Below the pieces are notes generated by a model, which had not been told where the DNA came from, ran no database searches, and saw nothing but the letters and a program-made list of their open reading frames with translations. This document shows, piece after piece, positions 7,377 through 13,534 of a stretch of 22,631 bases of DNA. The stretch is taken from the NCBI GenBank assembly GCA_035640715.1, contig DASQVO010000105.1:1-22631 (forward strand). Direction: 5' to 3'. Position 1 is the first letter of the stretch; every line of letters starts with the position of its first letter. A program made the translations under genes and the position numbers. Source of the DNA: DASQVO01 sp035640715. Lineage in GTDB: Bacteria; Actinomycetota; Actinomycetes; Streptosporangiales; Streptosporangiaceae.

Positions 7377-9119
7377 CTACATCCGCTCAGGCACTGGTAC
7401 GCCGAGCAGATCTAGCCCGGTCACCAGCACCCGCAGCGTCAGCGCGCAGACTGCGAGCCGGGACGCCCGGACCTCGTCATCGTCGGCCTTCAGCACTGGG
7501 CAGTTCTCGTAGAACGCCGTGAACATGCTGGCCACCTCGAAAAGATAGGTGCACAGCCGGTGCGGTTCGGCCGTTTCCGCCACTGCCGGAACGACGGCGC
7601 CGAAGTCCAGAAGCTTCATGGCCAGTGCCCGTTCGGCCTGTTCCACGAGGATGATCGGCGCCGCGGCCTGCTCCGGCACCAGCCCGGCCTTCCGGAAGAT
7701 CGACCGGATCCGCGCCGTCGCGTACTGCAGGTACGGGCCGGTGTTGCCCTTGAACGAGATCATCCGGTCCCAGTCGAACACGTACTCGCTGTCGCGGGCC
7801 GTTGACAGATCGGCGTACTTCACCGCGCCAATGCCGACCGCCTCGGCGATCGACTGCACGGCCGACTCGTCAAACCGCGAGCTCGCCTCCACCTCGTCCA
7901 GGATGCCGCGGGCCCGGTCCACGCCCTCCTGGAGCAGGTCGCTCAGCTTGATCGTGCCACCCGAGCGGGTCCGCAGGAGCTTCCCGTCCGTGCCCAGGAC
8001 GTTGCCGATCTGGGCGTGCTCGAAGCTCGCCGTCTCGGGGATCCAGCCTGCCTCGCGCGCCACCGCGAACACCATGCGGAAGTGCAGCGCCTGGGCCGAG
8101 CCGACCACGTAGATGGCCCGGTCGCAGTTCAGCTCGTCGACCCGGTAGCGGATCGTGGCGAGGTCGGTGGTGGAGTAGTTGTACGCGCCGTCGCTTTTCC
8201 TCACGATGACCGGCAGCGGGCTGCCGTCGCGGCCGGTGAAGCCGGGGGGAAAGACGCACAGCGCACCCTCGTTCTCCACCGCTAGGCCCTGCGCGGACAG
8301 GTCGGCCACGACGTCGGCGAGCATGGCGTTGTAGAAGCTCTCGCCCCGGATGTCGTCGTCGGTCAGCGTGACACGCAGCCGCCCGTACATCCGGTGCAGG
8401 TATTCCTTGGACAGGTCGACCAGTTCCTGCCAGAGCCGCAGTGTGCCCGGATCTCCGCCGTGGAGCAGGACGACGCGCTGCCGGGAGCGGTCGGCGAAGG
8501 CGGGATCGGAGTCGAACTTGGCCCGCGCCGCCTGGTAGAAGGCATTCGGGTCGGTCTCGAGGAGCCCGGCTTCCGCCGAGCCCTCCCCCACGTCGAGCAG
8601 GTGCTCGATCAGCATCCCGAACGGCGTGCCCCAGTCACCGACGTGGTTGTCCCTGATGACATTGTGGCCGGCGAAATCCAGCACGCGCGCGATGGCGTCG
8701 CCCACGATCGTCGTCCGCAAGTGCCCGACGTGCATCTCCTTGGCGATGTTGGGCGATGAGTACTCCACGACGACCGTTTGCGGTGCCGTGGCCACGTCAA
8801 CGCCGAGCCGCTCGTTGGCCAGCATGGCGCCGGCCTGGCCGGCTATCCAGTCGTCGCGCAGGGTCAGGTTGATGAATCCCGGGCCGCTCACCTGTGGCTC
8901 GAGGCAGATGTCAGCGATGCGGAGGGAGCGGGCCAGCTCCGCGGCGACCTCCCGTGGCGGGCGGCCGAGCCGGCGGGCTAGCGACAGCGCCACGTTGGCC
9001 TGGAAATCGGCATGCTGGGACGGCCGGATCAGCGGGTCCGTGTCACGGTAGGCCTCGCCGAACGCCACGGCGAGCCCATCCTGCACCCGGCGCGCAAGCA
9101 CCTCCTGCGGATTGGCCAT
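7377..9119 (-). CDS. argS: Arginyl-tRNA synthetase
   Basis: A 580-residue class I aminoacyl-tRNA synthetase that charges tRNA-Arg in the cytoplasm. Visible parts: the N-terminal ArgRS additional domain (about 1-110); the HIGH-type motif in SSPNIAKEMHVGHLRTT (HVGH at 130-133); the conserved NHVGDWGTPFGMLIEHL; the catalytic stretch VRKSDGAYNYSTTDLAT; the region GNVLGTDGKLLRTRSGGTIKLSDLL that stands in for KMSKS in this family; and the C-terminal helical anticodon-binding domain ending LDLLGVPVPERM, the canonical ArgRS terminus. It appears complete and functional. The Shine-Dalgarno is weak. It lies downstream of plsX on the same strand, with two GC-rich hairpins in the 118-bp gap, so it is probably transcribed separately. 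Confidence 0.98.
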   Translation of the reverse strand: MANPQEVLARRVQDGLAVAFGEAYRDTDPLIRPSQHADFQANVALSLARRLGRPPREVAAELARSLRIADICLEPQVSGPGFINLTLRDDWIAGQAGAMLANERLGVDVATAPQTVVVEYSSPNIAKEMHVGHLRTTIVGDAIARVLDFAGHNVIRDNHVGDWGTPFGMLIEHLLDVGEGSAEAGLLETDPNAFYQAARAKFDSDPAFADRSRQRVVLLHGGDPGTLRLWQELVDLSKEYLHRMYGRLRVTLTDDDIRGESFYNAMLADVVADLSAQGLAVENEGALCVFPPGFTGRDGSPLPVIVRKSDGAYNYSTTDLATIRYRVDELNCDRAIYVVGSAQALHFRMVFAVAREAGWIPETASFEHAQIGNVLGTDGKLLRTRSGGTIKLSDLLQEGVDRARGILDEVEASSRFDESAVQSIAEAVGIGAVKYADLSTARDSEYVFDWDRMISFKGNTGPYLQYATARIRSIFRKAGLVPEQAAAPIILVEQAERALAMKLLDFGAVVPAVAETAEPHRLCTYLFEVASMFTAFYENCPVLKADDDEVRASRLAVCALTLRVLVTGLDLLGVPVPERM

Positions 9120-9167
9120 GAGTTAAGCCTATCGGCGACGTCTAACTGAATATCGCTGGCGGGGAGC

Positions 9168-9207
9168 CGGGCCGGCGCGCGCCCTCCGCAGCGCCGCTGC
9201 CGGCCCG
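9168..9207 (-). repeat. Inverted repeat in the plsX-argS gap
   Basis: CGGGCCGGC (9168-9176) and GCCGGCCCG (9199-9207) are perfect 9-bp inverted arms with a 22-nt loop. It may be a second, weaker terminator or a structured leader for argS. Confidence 0.4.
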
Positions 9208-9218
9208 CAGCAGCGCGA

Positions 9219-9236
9219 CCGGCCGTCGCCGGCCGG
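9219..9236 (-). terminator. Hairpin immediately downstream of plsX
   Basis: CCGGCCG, loop TCGC, CGGCCGG: a perfect 7-bp stem ending one base from the plsX stop codon (9238-9240). Likely an intrinsic terminator without a U tract. Confidence 0.55.
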
Positions 9237-9237
9237 C

Positions 9238-10314
9238 TCAGGGACGGCGAAGGAAGTGCCCGGTGCGGCCGGGCCCCAGCCGCTCCCTGATCTTGTCGAT
9301 AATCTGGCCGCGCGCCAGGTCAGCGGCGAGTACGCATGCGGATGTCACGCCCCGCGCGGTGCTCGCTCCGTGGGCTATGACGACCGTCCCGCCGAGCCCG
9401 AGCAGTGCCGCTCCGCCGTACGTCTCCGCGTCGAGCCGTTGCGCCATCTCACGGAAGGCGCGGCGCTGAAGCATGGCACCGAGGCGCGCCGCCCTGGTCG
9501 CAGTGACGGCGTCACGGAGCTGTGATGCCGCGAAACGGACCGATCCCTCGAGGGTCTTCAACGCAACGTTGCCGGTGAACCCGTCGGTGACGATCACGTC
9601 GACCTTGCCGGCCATCAGGTCACCGCCCTCGATGTTCCCGGCGAAATTCAGCGGCGAGGCTCCGTGCACCGGGTCCGCGGCCAGCAGTTCGTGTGCGCGC
9701 CTGGTGAGCTTGTTTCCCTTGCCCGGCTCGGCCCCGATGGTGAGCAGGCCGACACGCGGTGCCTGGATGCCGAGGGTGATCTGCGCGTAGGCGACACCGA
9801 GCTGGGCGAAGTGGACAAGCATCTCCGGCTTCGGGTCCGCGGTGGCGCCGACGTCGATCAGCACCGTGGGGCCCGGGCGTGTGGGCAGCACGGCTGCGAG
9901 TGCCGGGCGCAGGCCACCCGCCAGCGGGCGCAGCCTGAGCCTGGCGGTGGTGACGATCCCGCCGGTTGACCCCGCCGACACCACCGCCGCCGCCTGGCCT
10001 CGTCTGACCAGCTGGCACGCGATCGCGATACTCGACCGTGGGCGGCGCCGGATGGCCAGTGCGCCCTCATCCATGCCGAGGACGTCCTCCGCGGGGGCGA
10101 TGGGCACCTCGCCACGGGCGGCGCCGAGCGCGGCGAGCACCGGCGCCAGCCGCGGCGGCTGCCCGGCGAGGACCACCCGCACCCCGTGCTCGCGGTGCGC
10201 GGCCAGGGCCCCCGCGATGATCTCGCCGGGAGCGTGGTCGCCGCCCATGGCGTCGACCGCTATGACGGGATCAGGGCCGTCCGCGGAGGGGGAGAGGCTG
10301 TGGTCGGGTGCCAC
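9238..10314 (-). CDS. plsX: Phosphate acyltransferase PlsX
   Basis: Peripheral membrane enzyme that converts acyl-ACP and phosphate to acyl-phosphate for phosphatidic acid synthesis. Recognised by VIAVDAMGGDHAP near the N-terminus, SAGSTGG, the GNIEGGD motif, VTDGFTGNVALKTLEGS and a GHFLRRP-type terminus. I place the start at GTG 10314 (358 residues): it is 14 codons before the conserved VIAVDAMGGD and has an AGGG-type Shine-Dalgarno 7 nt upstream. The frame stays open to GTG 10422 (394 residues), but that start lacks a Shine-Dalgarno and adds an unconserved Pro/Arg-rich stretch. In many actinobacteria plsX lies with rpmF, rnc or mutM; here none is adjacent and plsX is divergent from the radical SAM gene. 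The start is less certain than the identity. Confidence 0.95.
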   Translation of the reverse strand: MAPDHSLSPSADGPDPVIAVDAMGGDHAPGEIIAGALAAHREHGVRVVLAGQPPRLAPVLAALGAARGEVPIAPAEDVLGMDEGALAIRRRPRSSIAIACQLVRRGQAAAVVSAGSTGGIVTTARLRLRPLAGGLRPALAAVLPTRPGPTVLIDVGATADPKPEMLVHFAQLGVAYAQITLGIQAPRVGLLTIGAEPGKGNKLTRRAHELLAADPVHGASPLNFAGNIEGGDLMAGKVDVIVTDGFTGNVALKTLEGSVRFAASQLRDAVTATRAARLGAMLQRRAFREMAQRLDAETYGGAALLGLGGTVVIAHGASTARGVTSACVLAADLARGQIIDKIRERLGPGRTGHFLRRP

Positions 10315-10448
10315 GGGTGAGCCCTGGCGGGGCTCAGCGCGGCAGCGCGCTGGCGGGCGGGTGGGCGGCGTCCCGGCGGACAGCGGCCAGCCCACGGCGG
10401 CGAATGGGACGAGCCACGGCACCTCACATTACATTCTTCGTGCTTTTG

Positions 10449-10516
10449 CCGGGGGAGCAGCAGTCCAGTCACTATTATCTCCACGCGCCCCCGACCTTAC
10501 CGGCTGCTCTCCCCGG
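10449..10516. repeat. Long inverted repeat upstream of plsX
   Basis: CCGGGGGAGCAGC (10449-10461) pairs with GCTGCTCTCCCCGG (10503-10516) with a single bulged base; the loop is 41 nt and includes an AT-richer CACTATTATC stretch. It could be an attenuator-like hairpin or a regulator-binding dyad for plsX. Confidence 0.5.
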
Positions 10517-10572
10517 GCGGCGGCACGTACGGTCGGCCAGGGCACAGGCAGTCTTTCAGCGACCGGTCATGT

Positions 10573-10597
10573 TTATGCCGCTCACTGAGCGACATAA
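10573..10597. promoter_or_regulatory. 25-bp near-perfect palindrome, candidate operator
   Basis: TTATG-C-CGCTCA-C-TGAGCG-A-CATAA: both half-sites match except for one C/A pair and the central base. It overlaps the candidate -35 (10590-10595) of the radical SAM gene, the place where a repressor would bind. I do not recognise the regulator. Confidence 0.5.
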
Positions 10598-10769
10598 GGA
10601 GGTGGCAGCCGGTTAAGATCATCGCAGCCGGGAAATTATCGGTGGAGAACCACAGTCAGTGGCGGCGCGTTCGGCATCGTGAGTGTGGTGGTGAGCTGCC
10701 GCCGGTGGTCTTGGTCACATCCGGGGATCTGAAGAATCAGCCGCATGAGCTGCCCGCAGGGCAATTTCT

Positions 10770-10799
10770 CGCGCTCACAGCCAGCCCGCTGAGAGCGCG
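10770..10799 (+). promoter_or_regulatory. Hairpin next to the radical SAM Shine-Dalgarno
   Basis: CGCGCTC (10770-10776) and GAGCGCG (10793-10799) form a perfect 7-bp stem with a 16-nt loop, ending 7 nt before AAGGAG (10807-10812). It could influence translation of the downstream gene. Confidence 0.4.
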
Positions 10800-10816
10800 G
10801 ACCCGGAAGGAGATGC

Positions 10817-12187
10817 GTGACGTCAGTCCAGCAAGTCGTCCCGGCTGCGCCGTCGGCTGGCCGCCGGTTTCGTGCGTACACCGCAAAGCACCTGGACATG
10901 CTCACGGAACGGGCCGGCCTGTCCGCTAGCGAGCGGCTTGCGGTCCGTGCGGTCGCAACGGTGCTTCCGTTCCGTACAAACGCCTACGTGGCCGAGGAGC
11001 TGATCGACTGGCAAAGTGCCCCGGACGACCCCATCTACCGGCTCGTGTTCCCGCAGCCTGACATGCTCCCCGCAGCCGATGTCGCCAGGCTCTCGGCCGC
11101 TATCACGGCGGGCGTGCCAGAGGCGGAACTGCGTGCCCTCGCCCATGAGGTGCGGATGCGGCTCAACCCGCATCCCGCGGGGCAGCTTGCGCTCAACGTT
11201 CCCGAGCTGGGGGATCAGCCACTGTCAGGGCTCCAGCACAAGTACCCGGAAACCGTGCTCTTCTTCCCCCGGCAGGGGCAGACCTGCCACGCTTACTGCA
11301 CGTACTGCTTCAGGTGGGCGCAGTTCGTCGACGAGCCAGACCTCAAGATGGCCACGGACGACATCGGCTCGCTCGTCGCCTACCTCCTCGCGCATCCGGA
11401 GGTGACCAGCGTCCTGATCACCGGCGGCGATCCGATGATCATGGGCGAGACGGTGCTGCGCCGTTATATCGAGCCGCTGCTCGACCCTGCGCTGGAGCAG
11501 CTCGAGTCGATCCGGATCGGCACCAAGTCGCTGGCGTACTGGCCGCAGCGGTTTGTCAGCGACCCGGACGCGGCGGGCACGCTGCGGCTGTTCGAGCAGG
11601 TTGCCGCCTCCGGCCGGAGCCTGGCGCTGATGGCGCACTTCTCCCATCCGCGGGAGCTTGAGCCGCCACTCGTGGCCGAGGCGGTACGCCGCATCAGAGA
11701 TGCCGGCGCCGTGATCCGGACCCAGGCCCCGCTGATCCGCTCCATCAATGACGCCCCAGGCATGTGGTCAGGCATGTGGCGGGCGCAGGTGCGGATGGGG
11801 ATGATTCCGTATTACATGTTCGTCGAGCGGGACACGGGCCCGCAGGACTACTTCGCCGTGCCGCTGGCCCGCAGCTACGAGATCTACCGTGAGGCATACC
11901 AGAGCGTGTCCGGGTTGTGCCGCACGGTCCGCGGCCCGTCGATGTCGGCCACGCCCGGCAAGGTCTGCGTGGACGGCATCGCCGAGGTGGCCGGCGAGAA
12001 GGTGTTCGTCCTGCACCTGATCCAGGCACGACGGCCGGAGCTGGTGGGCGTGCCGTTCTTTGCCAGGTATGACCCGTCAGCCACCTGGCTTTCCGACCTG
12101 GCGCCGGCGTTCGCGCCGCGGTTCCCGTACGAGACCGCGGACCGGAGCGGCCGCTGTCCGGCGGGGCTGCTGCCGCAGGGAACGTGA
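10817..12187 (+). CDS. KamA-family radical SAM protein (lysine 2,3-aminomutase homologue, substrate unknown)
   Basis: A 456-residue protein. The radical SAM cluster motif CX3CX2C is at Cys157, Cys161 and Cys164 (CHAYCTYCFRW), followed by the SAM-contacting ITGGDP (201-206). Surrounding blocks (NPHPAGQL, HKYPETVLFF, RTQAPLIRSIND, GMIPYYMF) place it in the KamA family, whose members use a 4Fe-4S cluster, SAM and PLP to move amino groups. Lys382 (ATPGKVCVDG) aligns by eye with the PLP-binding lysine of lysine 2,3-aminomutase, and Asp312 with one of its two lysine-amino-group-binding aspartates. The second aspartate, in FVVDAPGGGGK of true aminomutases, is not seen: the sequence reads PSMSATPGK. 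The substrate may therefore not be lysine. The GTG start has AAGGAG 4 nt upstream. No pathway partner is adjacent. Confidence 0.9.
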   Translation: MTSVQQVVPAAPSAGRRFRAYTAKHLDMLTERAGLSASERLAVRAVATVLPFRTNAYVAEELIDWQSAPDDPIYRLVFPQPDMLPAADVARLSAAITAGVPEAELRALAHEVRMRLNPHPAGQLALNVPELGDQPLSGLQHKYPETVLFFPRQGQTCHAYCTYCFRWAQFVDEPDLKMATDDIGSLVAYLLAHPEVTSVLITGGDPMIMGETVLRRYIEPLLDPALEQLESIRIGTKSLAYWPQRFVSDPDAAGTLRLFEQVAASGRSLALMAHFSHPRELEPPLVAEAVRRIRDAGAVIRTQAPLIRSINDAPGMWSGMWRAQVRMGMIPYYMFVERDTGPQDYFAVPLARSYEIYREAYQSVSGLCRTVRGPSMSATPGKVCVDGIAEVAGEKVFVLHLIQARRPELVGVPFFARYDPSATWLSDLAPAFAPRFPYETADRSGRCPAGLLPQGT

Positions 12188-12210
12188 CGGCGGCGCGGGC
12201 GCTGTGTCTT

Positions 12211-12357
12211 TTCAAAAGTTCGCGTTCTTCGCCAGGGCTCGCTGCGGTTGTTGCTATCGCCACTGCACCGGCCGCTCGCACAAGCCCAGGGGCCTGCGCT
12301 CGCTAGCCGGTTGGCGAATAACGCTCACATGCCCTCTTCAGAAGTTCGCGTTATTCG
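12211..12357 (+). repeat. 21-bp imperfect direct repeats flanking palindromic repeat copy A
   Basis: Left copy 12211-12231 and right copy 12337-12357 match at 19 of 21 positions (both begin TTCA, then A or G, then AAGTTCGCGTT, and end TTCG). The right copy includes GCGTTATTCG (12348-12357), which is the exact inverse of CGAATAACGC (12315-12324). The 198-bp gap between the radical SAM and SDR genes is made almost entirely of these elements and copy A. Confidence 0.65.
12265..12326 (+). repeat. Interspersed GC-rich palindromic repeat, copy A
   Basis: Core 12267-12311 begins ACCGGCCGCTCGCACA and ends GCTCGCTAGCCGGT, with terminal inverted arms ACCGGC/GCCGGT and an internal GCCC-AG-GGGC hairpin; a tail to 12326 contains AACGCTC. 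It resembles copies B and C (opposite strand) and D and E (same strand). It lies 78 bp past the radical SAM stop codon. Confidence 0.7.
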
Positions 12358-12372
12358 GGTAACCCGCTCGCG

Positions 12373-12378
12373 TATTCT
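12373..12378 (+). promoter_or_regulatory. -10-like box placing the SDR gene as a leaderless transcript
   Basis: TATTCT lies exactly 7 nt before ATG 12386, and no Shine-Dalgarno is present. In actinobacteria this spacing is typical of leaderless mRNAs that start at the A of the ATG. No convincing -35 is seen. Confidence 0.45.
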
Positions 12379-12385
12379 GCCGGCC

Positions 12386-13159
12386 ATGGAACTGAACGGA
12401 ATCACAGCGATCGTGTCGGGTGGCGCGAGCGGCCTCGGTGAGGCAACCGCCCGGGAACTGGCCGCCGCCGGCTCATTCGTCGTCGTTGCCGACCTCAGCG
12501 AGGAGCGCGGCAAGGCGGTCGCGGCCGAGATCGGCGGCCTCTTTGTCAAGACGGACGTAGCCGGTGAAGCGTCGGTCCAGGCTGCCGTCGCGGCCGCGGT
12601 GGCGGGCGGTCCGCCGCTGCGGGTGGCCGTGAGCTGTGCGGGCATCGGCTGGGCCGCGCGTACCGTCGCGCGCGATGGCACACCGCACGATCTCGCCGCC
12701 TACCAGAAGGTCATCGCGGTCAACCTGATCGGCACCTTCAACCTGATGCGGCTGTCCGCCGCGGCCATCGCCAAGACCGAGGCGGCCGATGCGGACGGGC
12801 AGCGGGGCGTCCTCATCAACACCTCCTCGGTCGCGGGAATCGAAGGCCAGACTGGCCAGATCGCCTATTCCGCCTCCAAGGGAGGCATCATCGGGATGAC
12901 CGTGCCGGCCGCACGAGACCTTGCCGCGATCGGCGTCCGGGTGAACACCATCTGCCCCGGAATCATCGACACCCCCATCTACGGAACCGGGCTCCAGGCC
13001 GAGGAGTTCAAGGCCAAGCTGGCTGCCCCGATCGTGTTCCCGAAGCGGATGGGACGGCCCGCTGAGTTCGCCCATCTTGTCCGGGCGCTGATCGAGAATG
13101 ACTACATGAACGCCGAGGTAGTGCGCTTCGACGGGGGCATCCGTTTTCAGCCCAAATAA
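12386..13159 (+). CDS. HSD10-like short-chain 3-hydroxyacyl-CoA dehydrogenase
   Basis: A 257-residue classical SDR. It has the nucleotide-binding motif SGGASGLGEAT (11-21), acidic Asp36 after the second strand (suggesting NAD rather than NADP), NLIG at 113-116, and the catalytic Ser148 (NTSSVAG), Tyr161 and Lys165 (YSASKGG). The sequence from NLIGTFNLMRL through GQRGVLINTSSVAGIEGQTGQIAYSASK, the VFPKRMGRPAEFAHLVRALIEN block and the ending VVRFDGGIRFQPK closely follow the type II 3-hydroxyacyl-CoA dehydrogenase (HSD17B10) pattern, as I recall it. Likely role: NAD-dependent oxidation of 3-hydroxyacyl-CoA (straight or 2-methyl branched) in fatty-acid or isoleucine breakdown. The start at 12386 is preferred over an upstream in-frame start (12248) that would translate the repeat DNA. 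Followed by a terminator hairpin. Confidence 0.93.
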   Translation: MELNGITAIVSGGASGLGEATARELAAAGSFVVVADLSEERGKAVAAEIGGLFVKTDVAGEASVQAAVAAAVAGGPPLRVAVSCAGIGWAARTVARDGTPHDLAAYQKVIAVNLIGTFNLMRLSAAAIAKTEAADADGQRGVLINTSSVAGIEGQTGQIAYSASKGGIIGMTVPAARDLAAIGVRVNTICPGIIDTPIYGTGLQAEEFKAKLAAPIVFPKRMGRPAEFAHLVRALIENDYMNAEVVRFDGGIRFQPK

Positions 13160-13533
13160 CCCCTACACGGCATAAAGTAATCACGGTGGAAGTGGTCGCC
13201 AGCACAGACGGCAGTGCGGAGACCGCCTGCCGTGAACGTGCTTCCCCCCTCGCCTCTGGCCGCGGTACCGTATGCCAGCCGGCGCCTGGCGGGAGGGGGC
13301 GGCGGCCCGGCGTGCAGCAGTCCCATGGCGGGTGAGGTGCGGTGTGGTGATAGAGGCAGTGTTGCAGGATGTTCGCCCGCCTCCGATAGCCTGAGGCTCC
13401 GGGGGGTATGAGCGTTTCCGCCAGCCGGTCGGCGTGCGAAGGGCTGCGGGCGGTGCGGGCCGCAACCGCGGTCACACTCGGGCAGGTCCGCATAGCAGGC
13501 CCGAATAACGGAACTCATGAATAGACACCGCTG
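13160..13533. other. 374-bp intergenic region between the SDR and GT-C genes
   Basis: No supportable gene except a possible 5-codon mini-frame at its right end (13517-13534). It holds the SDR terminator hairpin (13208-13233); the remainder is G-rich on the + strand, with no repeat copy and no clear -35/-10 pair that I could identify. Confidence 0.6.
13208..13233 (+). terminator. Hairpin terminator downstream of the SDR gene
   Basis: ACGGCAGTGCGG, loop AGA, CCGCCTGCCGT: an 11-bp stem with one bulged T, 49 bp after the stop codon. Strong GC stem without a T tract. Confidence 0.6.
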
Positions 13534-13534
13534 A
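13517..13534 (+). promoter_or_regulatory. Five-codon upstream frame overlapping the GT-C start (TGATG)
   Basis: ATG 13517 encodes MNRHR and stops at TGA 13532-13534, whose last base is the A of ATG 13534. This TGATG arrangement would allow translational coupling, but only if the GT-C gene truly starts at 13534. Confidence 0.3.

Larger units (their letters stand above)
10423..10816. other. 394-bp divergent intergenic region between plsX and the radical SAM gene
   Basis: No convincing protein-coding frame: frames crossing it have poor composition. It holds, in order, a long inverted repeat (10449-10516), a 25-bp near-perfect palindrome (10573-10597) touching a consensus Shine-Dalgarno (10596-10602) that has no start codon at the right distance, a possible promoter (GCGACA 10590-10595, 18 nt, TAAGAT 10614-10619), and a hairpin (10770-10799) just before the radical SAM gene's Shine-Dalgarno. 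If the promoter call is right, the radical SAM mRNA has a leader of about 190 nt. Confidence 0.6.

Noticed and set aside
10642..10929. Plus-strand frame crossing the radical SAM leader
   Set aside because: It overlaps the start of the radical SAM gene in another frame, has no Shine-Dalgarno at its GTG and no recognisable motif.
12248..12385. N-terminal extension of the SDR gene
   Set aside because: It would translate repeat DNA; the SDR fold begins directly at ATG 12386.
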